Source of the DNA: Phycisphaerae bacterium | GTDB taxonomy: Bacteria > Planctomycetota > Phycisphaerae > Sedimentisphaerales > Anaerobacaceae | Reading direction: 5' to 3' | Assembly: GCA_017993835.1 (NCBI GenBank) | Contig: JAGOLX010000001.1 | Span: 124,001-188,000, forward strand | DNA length: 64,000 nt | In this document: positions 43,909 to 51,991 of the stretch, one piece after another | Layout: every line of letters begins with the position of its first letter | Position numbering within the stretch: position 1 is the stretch's first letter | Program-made: the position numbers and the translations under genes | Notes under the pieces: generated by a model | Told to the model about the DNA's origin: nothing | Seen by the model: only the letters and a program-made list of their open reading frames with translations | Database searches by the model: none

Positions 43909-44388
43909 ATGGCCGTAGAGAAATCGCGCAAACTCAGCGCCTCTCTGGAGGACTACCTGGAGGCGATCTTCAACCTCGCCGACGATGCCGGCGGGGCTCG
44001 CAGCAAGGATATTGCCGCCTCGCTGGGAGTGGCCAGATCCTCTGTCACCGGGGCACTGCAATTGCTTTGCGATAAAGGACTTGCGAATCATGAGCCCTAC
44101 GGGTGTGTTACGTTGACCCCACGAGGCGAAGCGGCGGCCCGTGAGGTCGTTCAAAAGCACGATGTTCTGACGTCCTTCTTCGCCGACGTGCTGGGCGTCG
44201 AACGAGAGATGGCGCAGCGGGCGGCCTGTCAGGCGGAGCACGCTCTGGGGCCGGAGATCATCGGCCGGCTGTTGAGCTTCATCGAGTACGTCGCCGCCAG
44301 CGGCCGCGCTGGACGCGACGTCGCGAGCGAGTTTCGGCTCTTCCATGGCAGAAGGGTAGTCAAACGGGTAAAGGATTCGGTGCAGTGA
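43909..44388 (+). CDS. DtxR-family iron-type metalloregulator
   Basis: 159 residues: a winged HTH (1-62, SKDIAASLGVARSSVTGAL as recognition region) and a metal/dimer domain (63-140). Presumed ligands are visible: SLEDYLEAI (Asp and Glu as in MntR), KHDVL (His), and AACQAEHALG, where the Cys matches the primary-site Cys102 of DtxR and EH matches Glu105/His106. It lacks the C-terminal SH3/FeoA-like domain of DtxR. Expected role: repression of iron uptake when Fe(II) is plentiful, and autoregulation through the operator in its own promoter. GTG at 43906 or ATG at 43909 can start it. It is translationally coupled to feoA (TGATG). Confidence 0.9.
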   Translation: MAVEKSRKLSASLEDYLEAIFNLADDAGGARSKDIAASLGVARSSVTGALQLLCDKGLANHEPYGCVTLTPRGEAAAREVVQKHDVLTSFFADVLGVEREMAQRAACQAEHALGPEIIGRLLSFIEYVAASGRAGRDVASEFRLFHGRRVVKRVKDSVQ

Positions 44389-44636
44389 TGGACAGAGTCG
44401 TTGCGGAGCAAAACGTGGTCAGATCTCTATCGACAGTGGCCGACGGGGATACGGTTCGATTGGTTCAGGTGCGGGCCGGACGCGGGTTGAACAGCCGGCT
44501 GGCGTCGATGGGGTTCGTCCCTGGCGCCGCGATCCGGGTGGTCAGCAACAACCACCCCGGCCCGTTCGTCGTGGTCATCAAGGACGTCAAAGTCGTGTTG
44601 GGCAGGGGAGTCGCCCAAAAGGTCCTGATTCAGTAG
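44388..44636 (+). CDS. feoA: Ferrous iron transport protein A
   Basis: 82 residues, one SH3-like FeoA domain (VRLVQVRAGRGLNSRLASMG, then FVPGAAIRVV and IKDVKVVLGRGVAQKVLI). A cytoplasmic helper of FeoB. The ATG at 44388 overlaps the dtxR stop (TGATG); a GTG 3 bases earlier is an alternative. It is followed at once by an intrinsic terminator, so feoB is probably a separate transcript. Confidence 0.92.
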   Translation: MDRVVAEQNVVRSLSTVADGDTVRLVQVRAGRGLNSRLASMGFVPGAAIRVVSNNHPGPFVVVIKDVKVVLGRGVAQKVLIQ

Positions 44637-44639
44637 GTG

Positions 44640-44662
44640 CGCCGGCTCCCGGCGTTTTTTTT
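44640..44662 (+). terminator. Intrinsic terminator after feoA
   Basis: Stem CGCCGG (44640-44645), loop CTC, stem CCGGCG (44649-44654), followed by eight T residues (44655-44662). Confidence 0.85.
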
Positions 44663-44668
44663 GCGGAC

Positions 44669-44690
44669 AAGTTCGTTGTGGCTAACTTTG
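44669..44690 (+). promoter_or_regulatory. Predicted metalloregulator operator before feoB
   Basis: AAGTTCGTTGTGGCTAACTT matches the dtxR operator at 43853 in register and keeps the outer inverted repeat AAGTT/AACTT. It lies between the feoA terminator and the feoB start, where its promoter must be. Confidence 0.6.
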
Positions 44691-44718
44691 TGAACCTCGT
44701 TGTCGGGTGTTTTTTCCT

Positions 44719-46779
44719 ATGACCCAACCGATTGTCGTGGCCCTGGTCGGTAACCCGAACAGCGGCAAGAGCAGCCTGTTCAACATGATTACCGGTTCCC
44801 ACCAGCACGTGGGCAACTACCCCGGCGTGACCGTCGAGAAGAAGGAAGGCTACTGCACGCACGACGGCTGTGACATCCGACTCGTCGATTTGCCGGGGAC
44901 GTACAGCCTCACCGCCTATTCCGCGGAGGAGCTTGTCACCCGCCGTTTCATCCTGGAGGAGAGACCCGATGTCGTCGTGGACGTTGTCGACGCGTCGAAC
45001 ATCGAACGCAATCTCTACCTGGGCACGCAGCTCATCGAGATGAACGTGCCGCTGGTGTTTGCGTTCAACATGAGCGATCTGGCCAAGCGACGGGGTCTGG
45101 AGTTCGACCTCGATCAGTTGTCCTGCCTGCTGGAGGCGAGGATCGTCCCCACCGTCGGCAACAAGGGCCAGGGCGGCGGTGCCCTGTTGGAGGCGATCGT
45201 CCGAACCGCTCGCGAGGGCAGAAAGCCCCGCATTCACGGCCTCTGCTACGGCGCCGAGATCGAAGAGGAACTGGCTCGGGTCGAAGCGGCCGTCCTGGAG
45301 CGGGAAAGAGGACTCGCGGACCGGTACGGCTCGCGATGGGTGGCCTTGAAGCTCCTCGAACAGGACGACGAGACTCTCGCGAAGATCCAGAGTCCTGAGG
45401 TCCACGACGCCGCGAGCAAGAGCGTGGGGCGCCTGCGGAGCATCTTTCGTGACGAGCCGGAGATCGTGCTCGCCGATCGACGGTATGGATTCATCTCCGG
45501 CGCCTGCCAGGAGACGATCAGGAGTTCCGTCGAGCGCCGACATGACGCCAGCGATCTCGTCGACGCCATCGTTACCAACAAGGTCTTCGGCCTTCCCATT
45601 TTCCTTGTGCTGATGTACGCCGTGTTCTGGCTGACTTTCACTCTGGGCGAGTTCCCAATGATCGGGTTGGAGCGGCTGTTCGGATGGCTCGGCGCCGCAG
45701 TATCCGGGCTCTGGCCCGAGGGCTGTGACAGTTGGCTGCGTTCGTTGCTGGTGGATGGCGTGATCGCCGGGGTCGGAGGCGTGGTCGTGTTTCTGCCCAA
45801 CATCCTGCTGTTGTTCCTGGCGATCGCGCTACTGGAGGACACTGGATACATGGCCCGCGCCGCCTTCGTGATGGACCGGATCATGCACAAGATCGGCCTG
45901 CACGGCAAGAGCTTCATCCCGATGCTCATTGGGTTTGGCTGCTCGGTCCCCGCGATCATGGCCGCCCGCATCTTGGAGAACCGTCGAAACCAGCTCACCA
46001 CGATCATGGTCATTCCGCTGATGAGCTGTGGCGCGAGACTGACGATTTACTCGCTGATTATCCCGGCCTTCTTTGCCCCCGCCTTGCGAGGGCCTGTGAT
46101 GTGGCTGGTCTATCTGATCGGCATCCTCCTGGCGGTGACGTGCGCCAAGCTGCTGCGTCTGACCGTCTTCCAGGGCGAGACGCTGCCGTTTGTGATGGAA
46201 CTGCCGCCGTATCGCATGCCCACGCCGAAGTCCGTCCTGATTCACATGTGGCAGCGGGGGTGGATGTTCCTGCAAAAGGCGGGCACCGTGATCCTGGGGA
46301 TTTCGGTCGTGCTGTGGGTCCTGGCCAGCTTCCCCAAGCCGAGTCCCGAGCGGTTGGGGGGCTTGGACGGGGCCCAGGCCCGACAGGTGGCGTTGGAGCA
46401 GTCCGTCATGGGGCGCGTGGGCCGATTCGTGGAGCCGGCGATCCGGCCGTTGGGATTCGACTGGCGGATCGGCACGGCCCTGATCGGCGCGGTCGCGGCC
46501 AAAGAGGTGTTCGTCTCGCAATTGAGCATCGTGCACGCGGCGGGTTCCGACGAGGACACCGATGCCCTGCGCAAGAAGCTGCGGGCGAACTACACACCCC
46601 TGGTGGGGTTCTGCATCATGTTGTTCTCGTTGATCTCCACGCCGTGCGTCGCCACGGTCGCGATGACGCGACAGGAAACAGGTTCGTGGCGATGGGCCGC
46701 CTTTCAATTCGTCGGTCTGACGGTTCTGGCCTATGTGATCACCTTGGCGGTGTTCCAAGTGGGCAGAATCTGGATTTGA
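44719..46779 (+). CDS. feoB: Ferrous iron transporter B (GTPase permease)
   Basis: 686 residues. N-terminal G domain: G1 GNPNSGKSS (about 11-19), G3 DLPGTYSL (about 59), and the NMSD (G4-like) segment at 120. A helical GDI-like domain follows. The membrane part has the Gate and FeoB-C signatures: MARAAFVMDRIMHKIGLHGK, FIPMLIGFGCSVPAIMAAR (the GFGCxVPA motif with the conserved Cys), VIPLMSCGARLTIY, and IGTALIGAVAAKEVFVSQL. This is the main Fe(II) uptake route of anaerobes. The start at 44719 (MTQPIVVAL) is preferred to the GTG at 44707. The following minus-strand gene is convergent. Confidence 0.96.
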   Translation: MTQPIVVALVGNPNSGKSSLFNMITGSHQHVGNYPGVTVEKKEGYCTHDGCDIRLVDLPGTYSLTAYSAEELVTRRFILEERPDVVVDVVDASNIERNLYLGTQLIEMNVPLVFAFNMSDLAKRRGLEFDLDQLSCLLEARIVPTVGNKGQGGGALLEAIVRTAREGRKPRIHGLCYGAEIEEELARVEAAVLERERGLADRYGSRWVALKLLEQDDETLAKIQSPEVHDAASKSVGRLRSIFRDEPEIVLADRRYGFISGACQETIRSSVERRHDASDLVDAIVTNKVFGLPIFLVLMYAVFWLTFTLGEFPMIGLERLFGWLGAAVSGLWPEGCDSWLRSLLVDGVIAGVGGVVVFLPNILLLFLAIALLEDTGYMARAAFVMDRIMHKIGLHGKSFIPMLIGFGCSVPAIMAARILENRRNQLTTIMVIPLMSCGARLTIYSLIIPAFFAPALRGPVMWLVYLIGILLAVTCAKLLRLTVFQGETLPFVMELPPYRMPTPKSVLIHMWQRGWMFLQKAGTVILGISVVLWVLASFPKPSPERLGGLDGAQARQVALEQSVMGRVGRFVEPAIRPLGFDWRIGTALIGAVAAKEVFVSQLSIVHAAGSDEDTDALRKKLRANYTPLVGFCIMLFSLISTPCVATVAMTRQETGSWRWAAFQFVGLTVLAYVITLAVFQVGRIWI

Positions 46780-46838
46780 ATTGTGGAGCCAGGGCTCCAG
46801 ATTCTTCCCGGCTGAGCTTCCTTATTGGTGTGGGTCCT

Positions 46839-47216
46839 TCAGAAAACCAGTTCGGGGTCTTCCTCTACGTTTTCGTTGAGCACCCTTTCATCACGGCGAA
46901 GCCGTGATGTCGCCGGCGGGCGATCGCTGGTCAGCTGGACAGGCGGATGGGCGGGCGTGGCAGGGGGCTTGGCGTTCTTCATCGCGACGATCAGAGCACC
47001 CGCCGCTCCCCCGGCGGAGTAACTTAGGGCGAGGAACCAGTTGTTAGTCCGGATAAAACTCGACAGTACCCACAACCCCAAGAGATTTTCGATAAAGACA
47101 ATGGAGACGAGCAAGACCTTCTCCCCGCGAGCGCACGCTAACGTACGCCGCAAGGCGAGATACCATTCGCCGCAACCTACAGACAGGTAAAGGATCATCG
47201 CCGGGAGGAGGCTCAT
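46839..47216 (-). CDS. Small membrane protein (DUF5698-like)
   Basis: 125 residues. Three hydrophobic helices (MSLLPAMILYLSVGCGEWYL; VLLVSIVFIENLLGLWVLSS; WFLALSYSAGGAAGALIVAM) and the spacing RRTLACARGEK resemble the N-terminal membrane domain of DUF2179/DUF5698 proteins. The soluble C-terminal domain is replaced by a charged tail (RLRRDERVLNENVEEDPELV). GGAGGA stands 6 bases before the ATG. A perfect hairpin (ATCACGGC-GAA-GCCGTGAT, about 46891-46909) falls inside the tail coding region. Function unknown. Confidence 0.65.
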   Translation of the reverse strand: MSLLPAMILYLSVGCGEWYLALRRTLACARGEKVLLVSIVFIENLLGLWVLSSFIRTNNWFLALSYSAGGAAGALIVAMKNAKPPATPAHPPVQLTSDRPPATSRLRRDERVLNENVEEDPELVF

Positions 47217-47413
47217 AATCGTCCTCCTGCCCGCAGGTCCAGCAGGCCGATATGTTCTGGCTCATGTCCATGACTACATCATACCACGGCAACGACCTCC
47301 GTGCAAGGCATCACGCTGGGATTGTGTGATCGTAACCAACTGTAATCACAGAACTTACGCGATAGGCGGAGAATCCCGAATGGTCCGCACAAATCACGCC
47401 CGACGGGCGTGGG

Positions 47414-48358
47414 TCAGTGCCCCTGGCGGAACCATGCGACGAAGCGGGCTAGGCCGGTGCGGAGGTTCGTGGAGGGTTTGTAGCCGAGCTGGGTCTGGGC
47501 CTTGGCGATGTCCGCGAAGGTGCGGTCGACGTCGCCTGGCTGAAGGGGCAGATGCTGGCGGATTGCCTTCTTGCCGAGCGCACGCTCCAACTCGGCGATC
47601 AGGTCGTTGACGCTGATCGGCTGCGACTCGCCCAGGTTGTAGATCTCGTAACCGGAGCATCGGTCCATCACGGCGACGACGCCGTTCAGGATGTCCTCGA
47701 TGTAGGTGAAATCTCGCATCATCGAGCCGTCCCCGTAGATGGGGATGGGCTTGCCTTCTTCGATGAGCTTCGCGAACTTGTGGATGGCGAGGTCGGGACG
47801 TTGCCTCGGGCCGTAGACGGTGAAGAACCGCAGGCAGTTGATCGCCATGCCGTACAGGTGGTGGTACGTGTGACAGATCAGCTCACCGGCCTTCTTCGTC
47901 GCGGCATAGGGCGAGATTGGGAAGTCCACATTGTCGGCCTCGGAGAAGGGGACCTTCTTGTTGTTGCCGTAGACGCTGGAACTCGATGCGAAGACGAACT
48001 TGGGAATGTGCCGGTGTCTGGCGATCTCCAGCAGCGTGACGGTTCCATTGATGTTGACATCGGCGTACAGTGCCGGCTCGGCGATCGATGGTCGCACGCC
48101 GGCCCGCGCCGCCAGGTGGACGATCACGTCCGTGTCGGGCTCGATGGCCCGGTCCATGGCGGTCGTGTCGCGGATATCGGCCTCCACGAGCCGAAAGGCG
48201 GGATGGGACAGGCAGTCCGCGATGTTGGTTCGCTTGATGCGCGGGTCATAGAACGTATCGAAGCAGTCCACGCCGACGACGGTCCAGCCGTCTTTCAGTA
48301 GCCGCTCGGTCAGGTGGCTGCCGATGAATCCTGCCGCTCCGGTCACTAGTGCTTTCAT
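47414..48358 (-). CDS. NAD-dependent nucleotide-sugar epimerase/dehydratase (UDP-glucuronate 4-epimerase-like)
   Basis: 314 residues of the extended SDR family. NAD motif TGAAGFIGSHL (residues 6-16), substrate/catalytic ASSSSVYGNNKKVPF with YAATKK (Tyr-x3-Lys), and RFFTVYGPRQRPDLAIHKFA typical of UDP-glucuronate/galacturonate epimerases. Likely cytoplasmic, providing nucleotide sugars for LPS or polysaccharide. The ATG at 48358 gives the canonical MKALVTGAAGFIG; the longer upstream frame is rejected. It is divergent from the sugar operon at 48683. Confidence 0.93.
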   Translation of the reverse strand: MKALVTGAAGFIGSHLTERLLKDGWTVVGVDCFDTFYDPRIKRTNIADCLSHPAFRLVEADIRDTTAMDRAIEPDTDVIVHLAARAGVRPSIAEPALYADVNINGTVTLLEIARHRHIPKFVFASSSSVYGNNKKVPFSEADNVDFPISPYAATKKAGELICHTYHHLYGMAINCLRFFTVYGPRQRPDLAIHKFAKLIEEGKPIPIYGDGSMMRDFTYIEDILNGVVAVMDRCSGYEIYNLGESQPISVNDLIAELERALGKKAIRQHLPLQPGDVDRTFADIAKAQTQLGYKPSTNLRTGLARFVAWFRQGH

Positions 48359-48682
48359 GCTCTCGTCGTCCCTCTTCTGCTCGTCATGGGTCTGATCCGA
48401 GACACTATGGACAAGACCCACGTCTGCATAACACCAAACGCAGCCATCTGCAAGGGAGAAGCCGTGAATTCCTCCTCGCGGGCGGGCCCAAAAAAACGTT
48501 GACACGGTGTCCGGGGGGCGGTAGAAGGGGCTTGCGCTCTCGGGGCCGCGGGTCCGGGGCGGGCGTTTGTCGTTGGCATGGTGGCTACGCATGTGTGCAA
48601 CTGCGCATACACAGGGATACACGTCGATTCATCCACGCAAGGATGCGTCTACCCATCCACCCAGTGATTGTCGAGGGTCAGC
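48359..48682. other. Divergent promoter region between epimerase and sugar operon
   Basis: About 320 bp without a gene. It contains a plausible plus-strand promoter (listed separately) and a homopolymeric A run (AAAAAAA, about 48490-48496). Confidence 0.5.
48499..48527 (+). promoter_or_regulatory. Possible promoter of the sugar operon
   Basis: A perfect TTGACA (48499-48504), 17-bp spacer, weak -10 TAGAAG (48522-48527), preceded by an A-tract that could act as an UP element. Confidence 0.4.
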
Positions 48683-49540
48683 ATGAAGATCGGATTCAAT
48701 CTGCTATTATGGACGCCGTTTGTTACCGAGGAACACTTCTCCCTTCTGCCCAAGCTCAAGGCCACCGGCTACGATGGTGTGGAAGTCCCGCTCTTCGCCG
48801 GGGATGTCCCGCACTACGAGAGAGTGGCCAAGGCCATCCGGGACAACGGCCTGAAGTGTACGACCTGCACGGTCATCCCGGACGAAGAACGCAATCCCAT
48901 CAGCGCCGACCCCAAGCATCGCCAGGGTGGCGTCGATTACCTCAAGTGGGCCATCGACTGCAACGCGGCGCTCGGGTCCGAGGTCCTCTGTGGGCCGTTC
49001 TATCAACCGCTGGGCGGGAAGTTCTTCAGCGGCAAAGGCCCGACGCAGGAGGAGAAGGATCGGGCGGTTGAAGTCCATCGCAAGGCCGCCGACTTCGCCA
49101 AACAGGCGAATCTGCAACTGGCCGTCGAGTGCCTGAATCGCTTCGAGTGCTACTTCCTCAACATCATCGGGGACGGCGCCGCGCACGCCAAGCGGGTGAA
49201 CCATCCGAACTTCGGGGTGATGTACGATTCGTTCCACGCCAACGTCGAGGAGAAGGACCCGGTCGGCTGCATCAAGAAGAACATCGGCTCGATTCGACAC
49301 GTCCACATCTCGGAGAACGACCGCGGGACGCCGGGCAAGGGACATGTCCCGTTCAAGCGAATCATCAAGACGCTGCGCCAAGCCGGCTATGACCAGTGGC
49401 TGACCATCGAGGCATTCGGGACAAGCCTGCCCGACCTGGCGGCGACCACCTGTGTCTGGCGGAGCCTTTCGGCCAGCCCGGAGGAGTGTTATCAGTTCGG
49501 CTTCAAGACGATCAAGGACGGATGGGATGCGGCCTCGTGA
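48683..49540 (+). CDS. Sugar phosphate isomerase/epimerase family TIM-barrel protein
   Basis: 285 residues, AP-endonuclease-2/xylose-isomerase-like TIM barrel. Metal and substrate residues of the D-tagatose/D-psicose 3-epimerase group are visible: LAVECLNRFECYFLN (Glu), MYDSFHANVEEKD (Asp and His), RHVHISENDRGTPGKGHVPF (His and Arg) and WLTIEAFG (Glu). It should act on a ketose or keto-sugar in the cytoplasm with Mn or Mg. GAGGG precedes the ATG at 48683. It is the first gene of a run of four sugar enzymes separated only by short or repeat-filled gaps. Confidence 0.88.
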   Translation: MKIGFNLLLWTPFVTEEHFSLLPKLKATGYDGVEVPLFAGDVPHYERVAKAIRDNGLKCTTCTVIPDEERNPISADPKHRQGGVDYLKWAIDCNAALGSEVLCGPFYQPLGGKFFSGKGPTQEEKDRAVEVHRKAADFAKQANLQLAVECLNRFECYFLNIIGDGAAHAKRVNHPNFGVMYDSFHANVEEKDPVGCIKKNIGSIRHVHISENDRGTPGKGHVPFKRIIKTLRQAGYDQWLTIEAFGTSLPDLAATTCVWRSLSASPEECYQFGFKTIKDGWDAAS

Positions 49541-49542
49541 GA

Positions 49543-49655
49543 AGTAGCACGGGCATCCTGCCCGTGAGTATCATGGGCGTCTCGCCCATGGAAAGACGAT
49601 GAATCGGCAGGGCCACGATGGCCCTGCGACCCATGGGCAAGATGCCCATGCTACT
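49543..49655. repeat. GGGCATCxTGCCC palindromic element with nested hairpins
   Basis: The outer arms are 49543-49566 and 49632-49655, complementary at 21 of 24 positions (AGTAGCACGGGCATCCTG against its near-complement). Inside are two more hairpins: CATGGGCGTCTCGCCCATG (about 49572-49590) and CAGGGCCACGATGGCCCTG (about 49608-49626). It lies between the two isomerase genes and ends before the GGAG of the second. Confidence 0.8.
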
Positions 49656-49668
49656 GAAGGAGTCCAAG

Positions 49669-50706
49669 ATGAGTGCGAACACATCCCCCAAACTGCACAA
49701 CGCCATGTGGCCCGGGTTGGTCGGCAAGGGAACCGGGCCGGGCCAGGAGCCGCCGATCAGTCTCGAACGGATGCTCGAATTGACAGCCGGCGCCGAGGTG
49801 AACGGCCAGAAGTTTGATGGAGTCGACTGCTTTCTCTTCCTGCCGCACACCGATCCCAACGCCCACACGGACGAACTGCTCAAGACCGCCGACCTGATTC
49901 AGGAGTACGGCTTCAACATGGGTTCGCTGGTCGCGCCGGTCTGGCCCGGCACGGTCGGGGATTCCGCGATGGGCGACAAGGCAACCAGCAAGAAATTCTG
50001 CAACGCGGTCCAGGTGGCGTGCCGCATCGCGGGGGTGTTCAACAAGCATGGCGTCCGCCAGTACGGCGTGATCCGGATCGACTCGGCGGATGGCAGCATC
50101 GAGAAATGGGCGAAAGACCCCAAGCGGAACACCAAACGGATCGCCGAGACGTTCCGTGAGGCCGCCAAGATCGCTGCCGACCACGGCGAGCGTCTGGCCG
50201 CGGAGGGCGAGATCTGCTGGGCCGGAATGCACAGTTGGAAGGACATGCTCGATGTGCTGGAAGAAGTGGGAATGCCGGAGACGCTGGGCTTCCAGGCGGA
50301 CATGGCCCACACGTACCTGTACCTGATGGGCTACAACGCGCCGGAACACGCGCTGCTGAAGCCCGGCTATTCCCAGGAGGAATTCTATGCGGCCTACGAA
50401 ACGATGGTCGACAAGCTGCGCCCCTGGACGATCGACTTCCACGTGGCGCAGAACGACGGCGAAGTCCGCGGCGCCGGGTCGCACGACAAGACGGGCAAGC
50501 ACTGCCCGGCCAACGATCCCAAGGGCAAGCTCGACATCGTCCGCTGCGCCGGCTACTGGCTTAAAGACGCGTCATCTCGCGGCATGGAGCACATCTGCTG
50601 GGATGGTTGCATGTTCCCGAACGCGATGCTCGAAACGCAGGACACCTGGAACGAGATCCTCGACGTGATGATCAAGGTGCGCGACGCGCACGGCTGGGAA
50701 GACTGA
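49669..50706 (+). CDS. TIM-barrel sugar isomerase/epimerase, second type
   Basis: 345 residues, xylose-isomerase-like TIM barrel. Barrel and metal-site segments: [53 protein letters not shown] (Glu), [16 protein letters not shown] (Asp/His), [11 protein letters not shown] (His) and [11 protein letters not shown]. This differs from the gene before it and belongs to a planctomycete/Verrucomicrobia-type family often near Gfo/Idh/MocA dehydrogenases. The exact reaction is unknown. GGAG before the ATG at 49669 fixes the start; the frame upstream is repeat DNA. Confidence 0.82.
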   Translation: MSANTSPKLHNAMWPGLVGKGTGPGQEPPISLERMLELTAGAEVNGQKFDGVDCFLFLPHTDPNAHTDELLKTADLIQEYGFNMGSLVAPVWPGTVGDSAMGDKATSKKFCNAVQVACRIAGVFNKHGVRQYGVIRIDSADGSIEKWAKDPKRNTKRIAETFREAAKIAADHGERLAAEGEICWAGMHSWKDMLDVLEEVGMPETLGFQADMAHTYLYLMGYNAPEHALLKPGYSQEEFYAAYETMVDKLRPWTIDFHVAQNDGEVRGAGSHDKTGKHCPANDPKGKLDIVRCAGYWLKDASSRGMEHICWDGCMFPNAMLETQDTWNEILDVMIKVRDAHGWED

Positions 50707-50766
50707 ACGAATCGGCGGGACAAACTGCACCCCGCCGCCTGAAACCTCGAATAAGGAATGACTGCA

Positions 50767-51906
50767 ATGACCAAACCACTCAATGTCGGCATCATCGGCT
50801 ACGGCTTCATGGGCCGCACACACTCCAACGCCTACCGCAGGGTGTCGAATTTCTTCGATGTGCCGTACAAACCCGTCCTCAAGACCATCTGTGGACTGGA
50901 GGAGAAAGAGGCCAAGACCTTCGCCGACCGATGGGGATTCGAGTCGTACGTGACGGACTGGCACAAGGTGATCGACGACAAGAGCATCGATATCGTGGAC
51001 ATCTGCGTGCCGAACAACTACCACGCGGAACTCGCGATCGCAGCCGCCGAGGCGGGTAAGATGATCATCTGCGAAAAGCCCCTGGCGCGGACAGGCGCCG
51101 AAGCCGAGCCGATGGTGAAGGCCGTCGAGAAGGCGGGCGTGCCCAACATGGTTTCGTTCAACTATCGCCGGATTCCCGCCGTGATGATGGCCAAGCAGCT
51201 CATCGACAGCGGGAAGCTGGGACGGATCTTCCACTACCGGGCGAACTTCCTCCAGGACTGGACCATCTCGGCGAAGGTCCCGCAAGGCGGCATGGCCACT
51301 TGGCGGCTGGACGTCAAGGCCGCCGGCTCCGGCGTCACGGGCGACCTGCTGGCCCACTGCATCGACACCGCCCTGTGGCAAAACGGTCCGATCACGTCCG
51401 TCTGCGCGATGACCGAGACGTTTGTCAAGGAACGCATGAACGTCGAGACGGGCAAGGTCGCGCCGGTGGGCATCGACGATGCCTGCACGTTCTTCTGCCG
51501 CTTCGGGAATGGGTCGATGGGCAATTTCGAATCCACCCGCTATGCCCGCGGGCACAAGGCATTGTACACGTTCGAGATCAACGGCGAGCACGCCTCGATC
51601 GCCTGGGATCTCCATGACCTGAACCGCTTGAGCTACTTCGATCATCGCGACGAGTCTCTGGTTCGCGGCTGGCGGTCAATCCACGTCACCGACGGTGACA
51701 TGCCGTATATGTCCCACTGGTGGGTGCCCGGCCTGTCCGTCGGCTACGAGCACAGCTTCGTCCACCAGTTGGCGGAGTTCATGGACAACGCGATCAAAGG
51801 CAAGCCGACGTCGCCGACCTTCCGCGACGCCTTGGCCACGCAATATGTCTGCGACGCAGTGCTCGCTTCCGCCAAGAAGGGCGCCTGGGAAAACGTGAAA
51901 TCGTAA
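50767..51906 (+). CDS. Gfo/Idh/MocA-family NAD(P)-dependent sugar oxidoreductase
   Basis: 379 residues. Rossmann motif [17 protein letters not shown] at the start, then [20 protein letters not shown] and the family motif CEKPLA near 103. The C-terminal domain includes [20 protein letters not shown] and [17 protein letters not shown] (GDxxxHxxD, the catalytic/sugar-binding motif). AAGGA touches the ATG at 50758 directly and so serves the ATG at 50767. It probably oxidises a sugar, inositol or glycoside to the 3-keto form, which the neighbouring isomerases could process. Confidence 0.9.
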   Translation: MTKPLNVGIIGYGFMGRTHSNAYRRVSNFFDVPYKPVLKTICGLEEKEAKTFADRWGFESYVTDWHKVIDDKSIDIVDICVPNNYHAELAIAAAEAGKMIICEKPLARTGAEAEPMVKAVEKAGVPNMVSFNYRRIPAVMMAKQLIDSGKLGRIFHYRANFLQDWTISAKVPQGGMATWRLDVKAAGSGVTGDLLAHCIDTALWQNGPITSVCAMTETFVKERMNVETGKVAPVGIDDACTFFCRFGNGSMGNFESTRYARGHKALYTFEINGEHASIAWDLHDLNRLSYFDHRDESLVRGWRSIHVTDGDMPYMSHWWVPGLSVGYEHSFVHQLAEFMDNAIKGKPTSPTFRDALATQYVCDAVLASAKKGAWENVKS

Positions 51907-51911
51907 GAGAA

Positions 51912-51967
51912 ATGGGACCAATGGGACGGATGGGACTGATAGGTCCTATTCGTCTTACCCGTCCTAT
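51912..51967. repeat. ATGGGAC repeat element
   Basis: A short tandem of ATGGGACCAATGGGACGG type units followed by the partly complementary TAGGTCCTATTCGT...GTCCTAT. It fills the gap between the dehydrogenase and cupin genes and resembles ATGGGAC repeats that I recall from planctomycete genomes. Confidence 0.6.
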
Positions 51968-51991
51968 GCTTCAAGGAAAGGAAATCGTGCT

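Noticed and set aside
46885-46912. Hairpin ATCACGGC-GAA-GCCGTGAT as a terminator for feoB
   Set aside because: It has no T-tract and falls inside the coding region of the convergent small membrane protein.
47044-47292. 82-residue minus-strand frame near the DUF5698-like gene
   Set aside because: It overlaps the better-supported membrane protein gene in another frame and lacks a family match; the membrane protein has a strong Shine-Dalgarno.
49543-49655. CRISPR-like or phage attachment site
   Set aside because: The sequence is a single palindromic element with nested hairpins; there are no regularly spaced direct repeats with unique spacers and no cas or integrase genes in the window.
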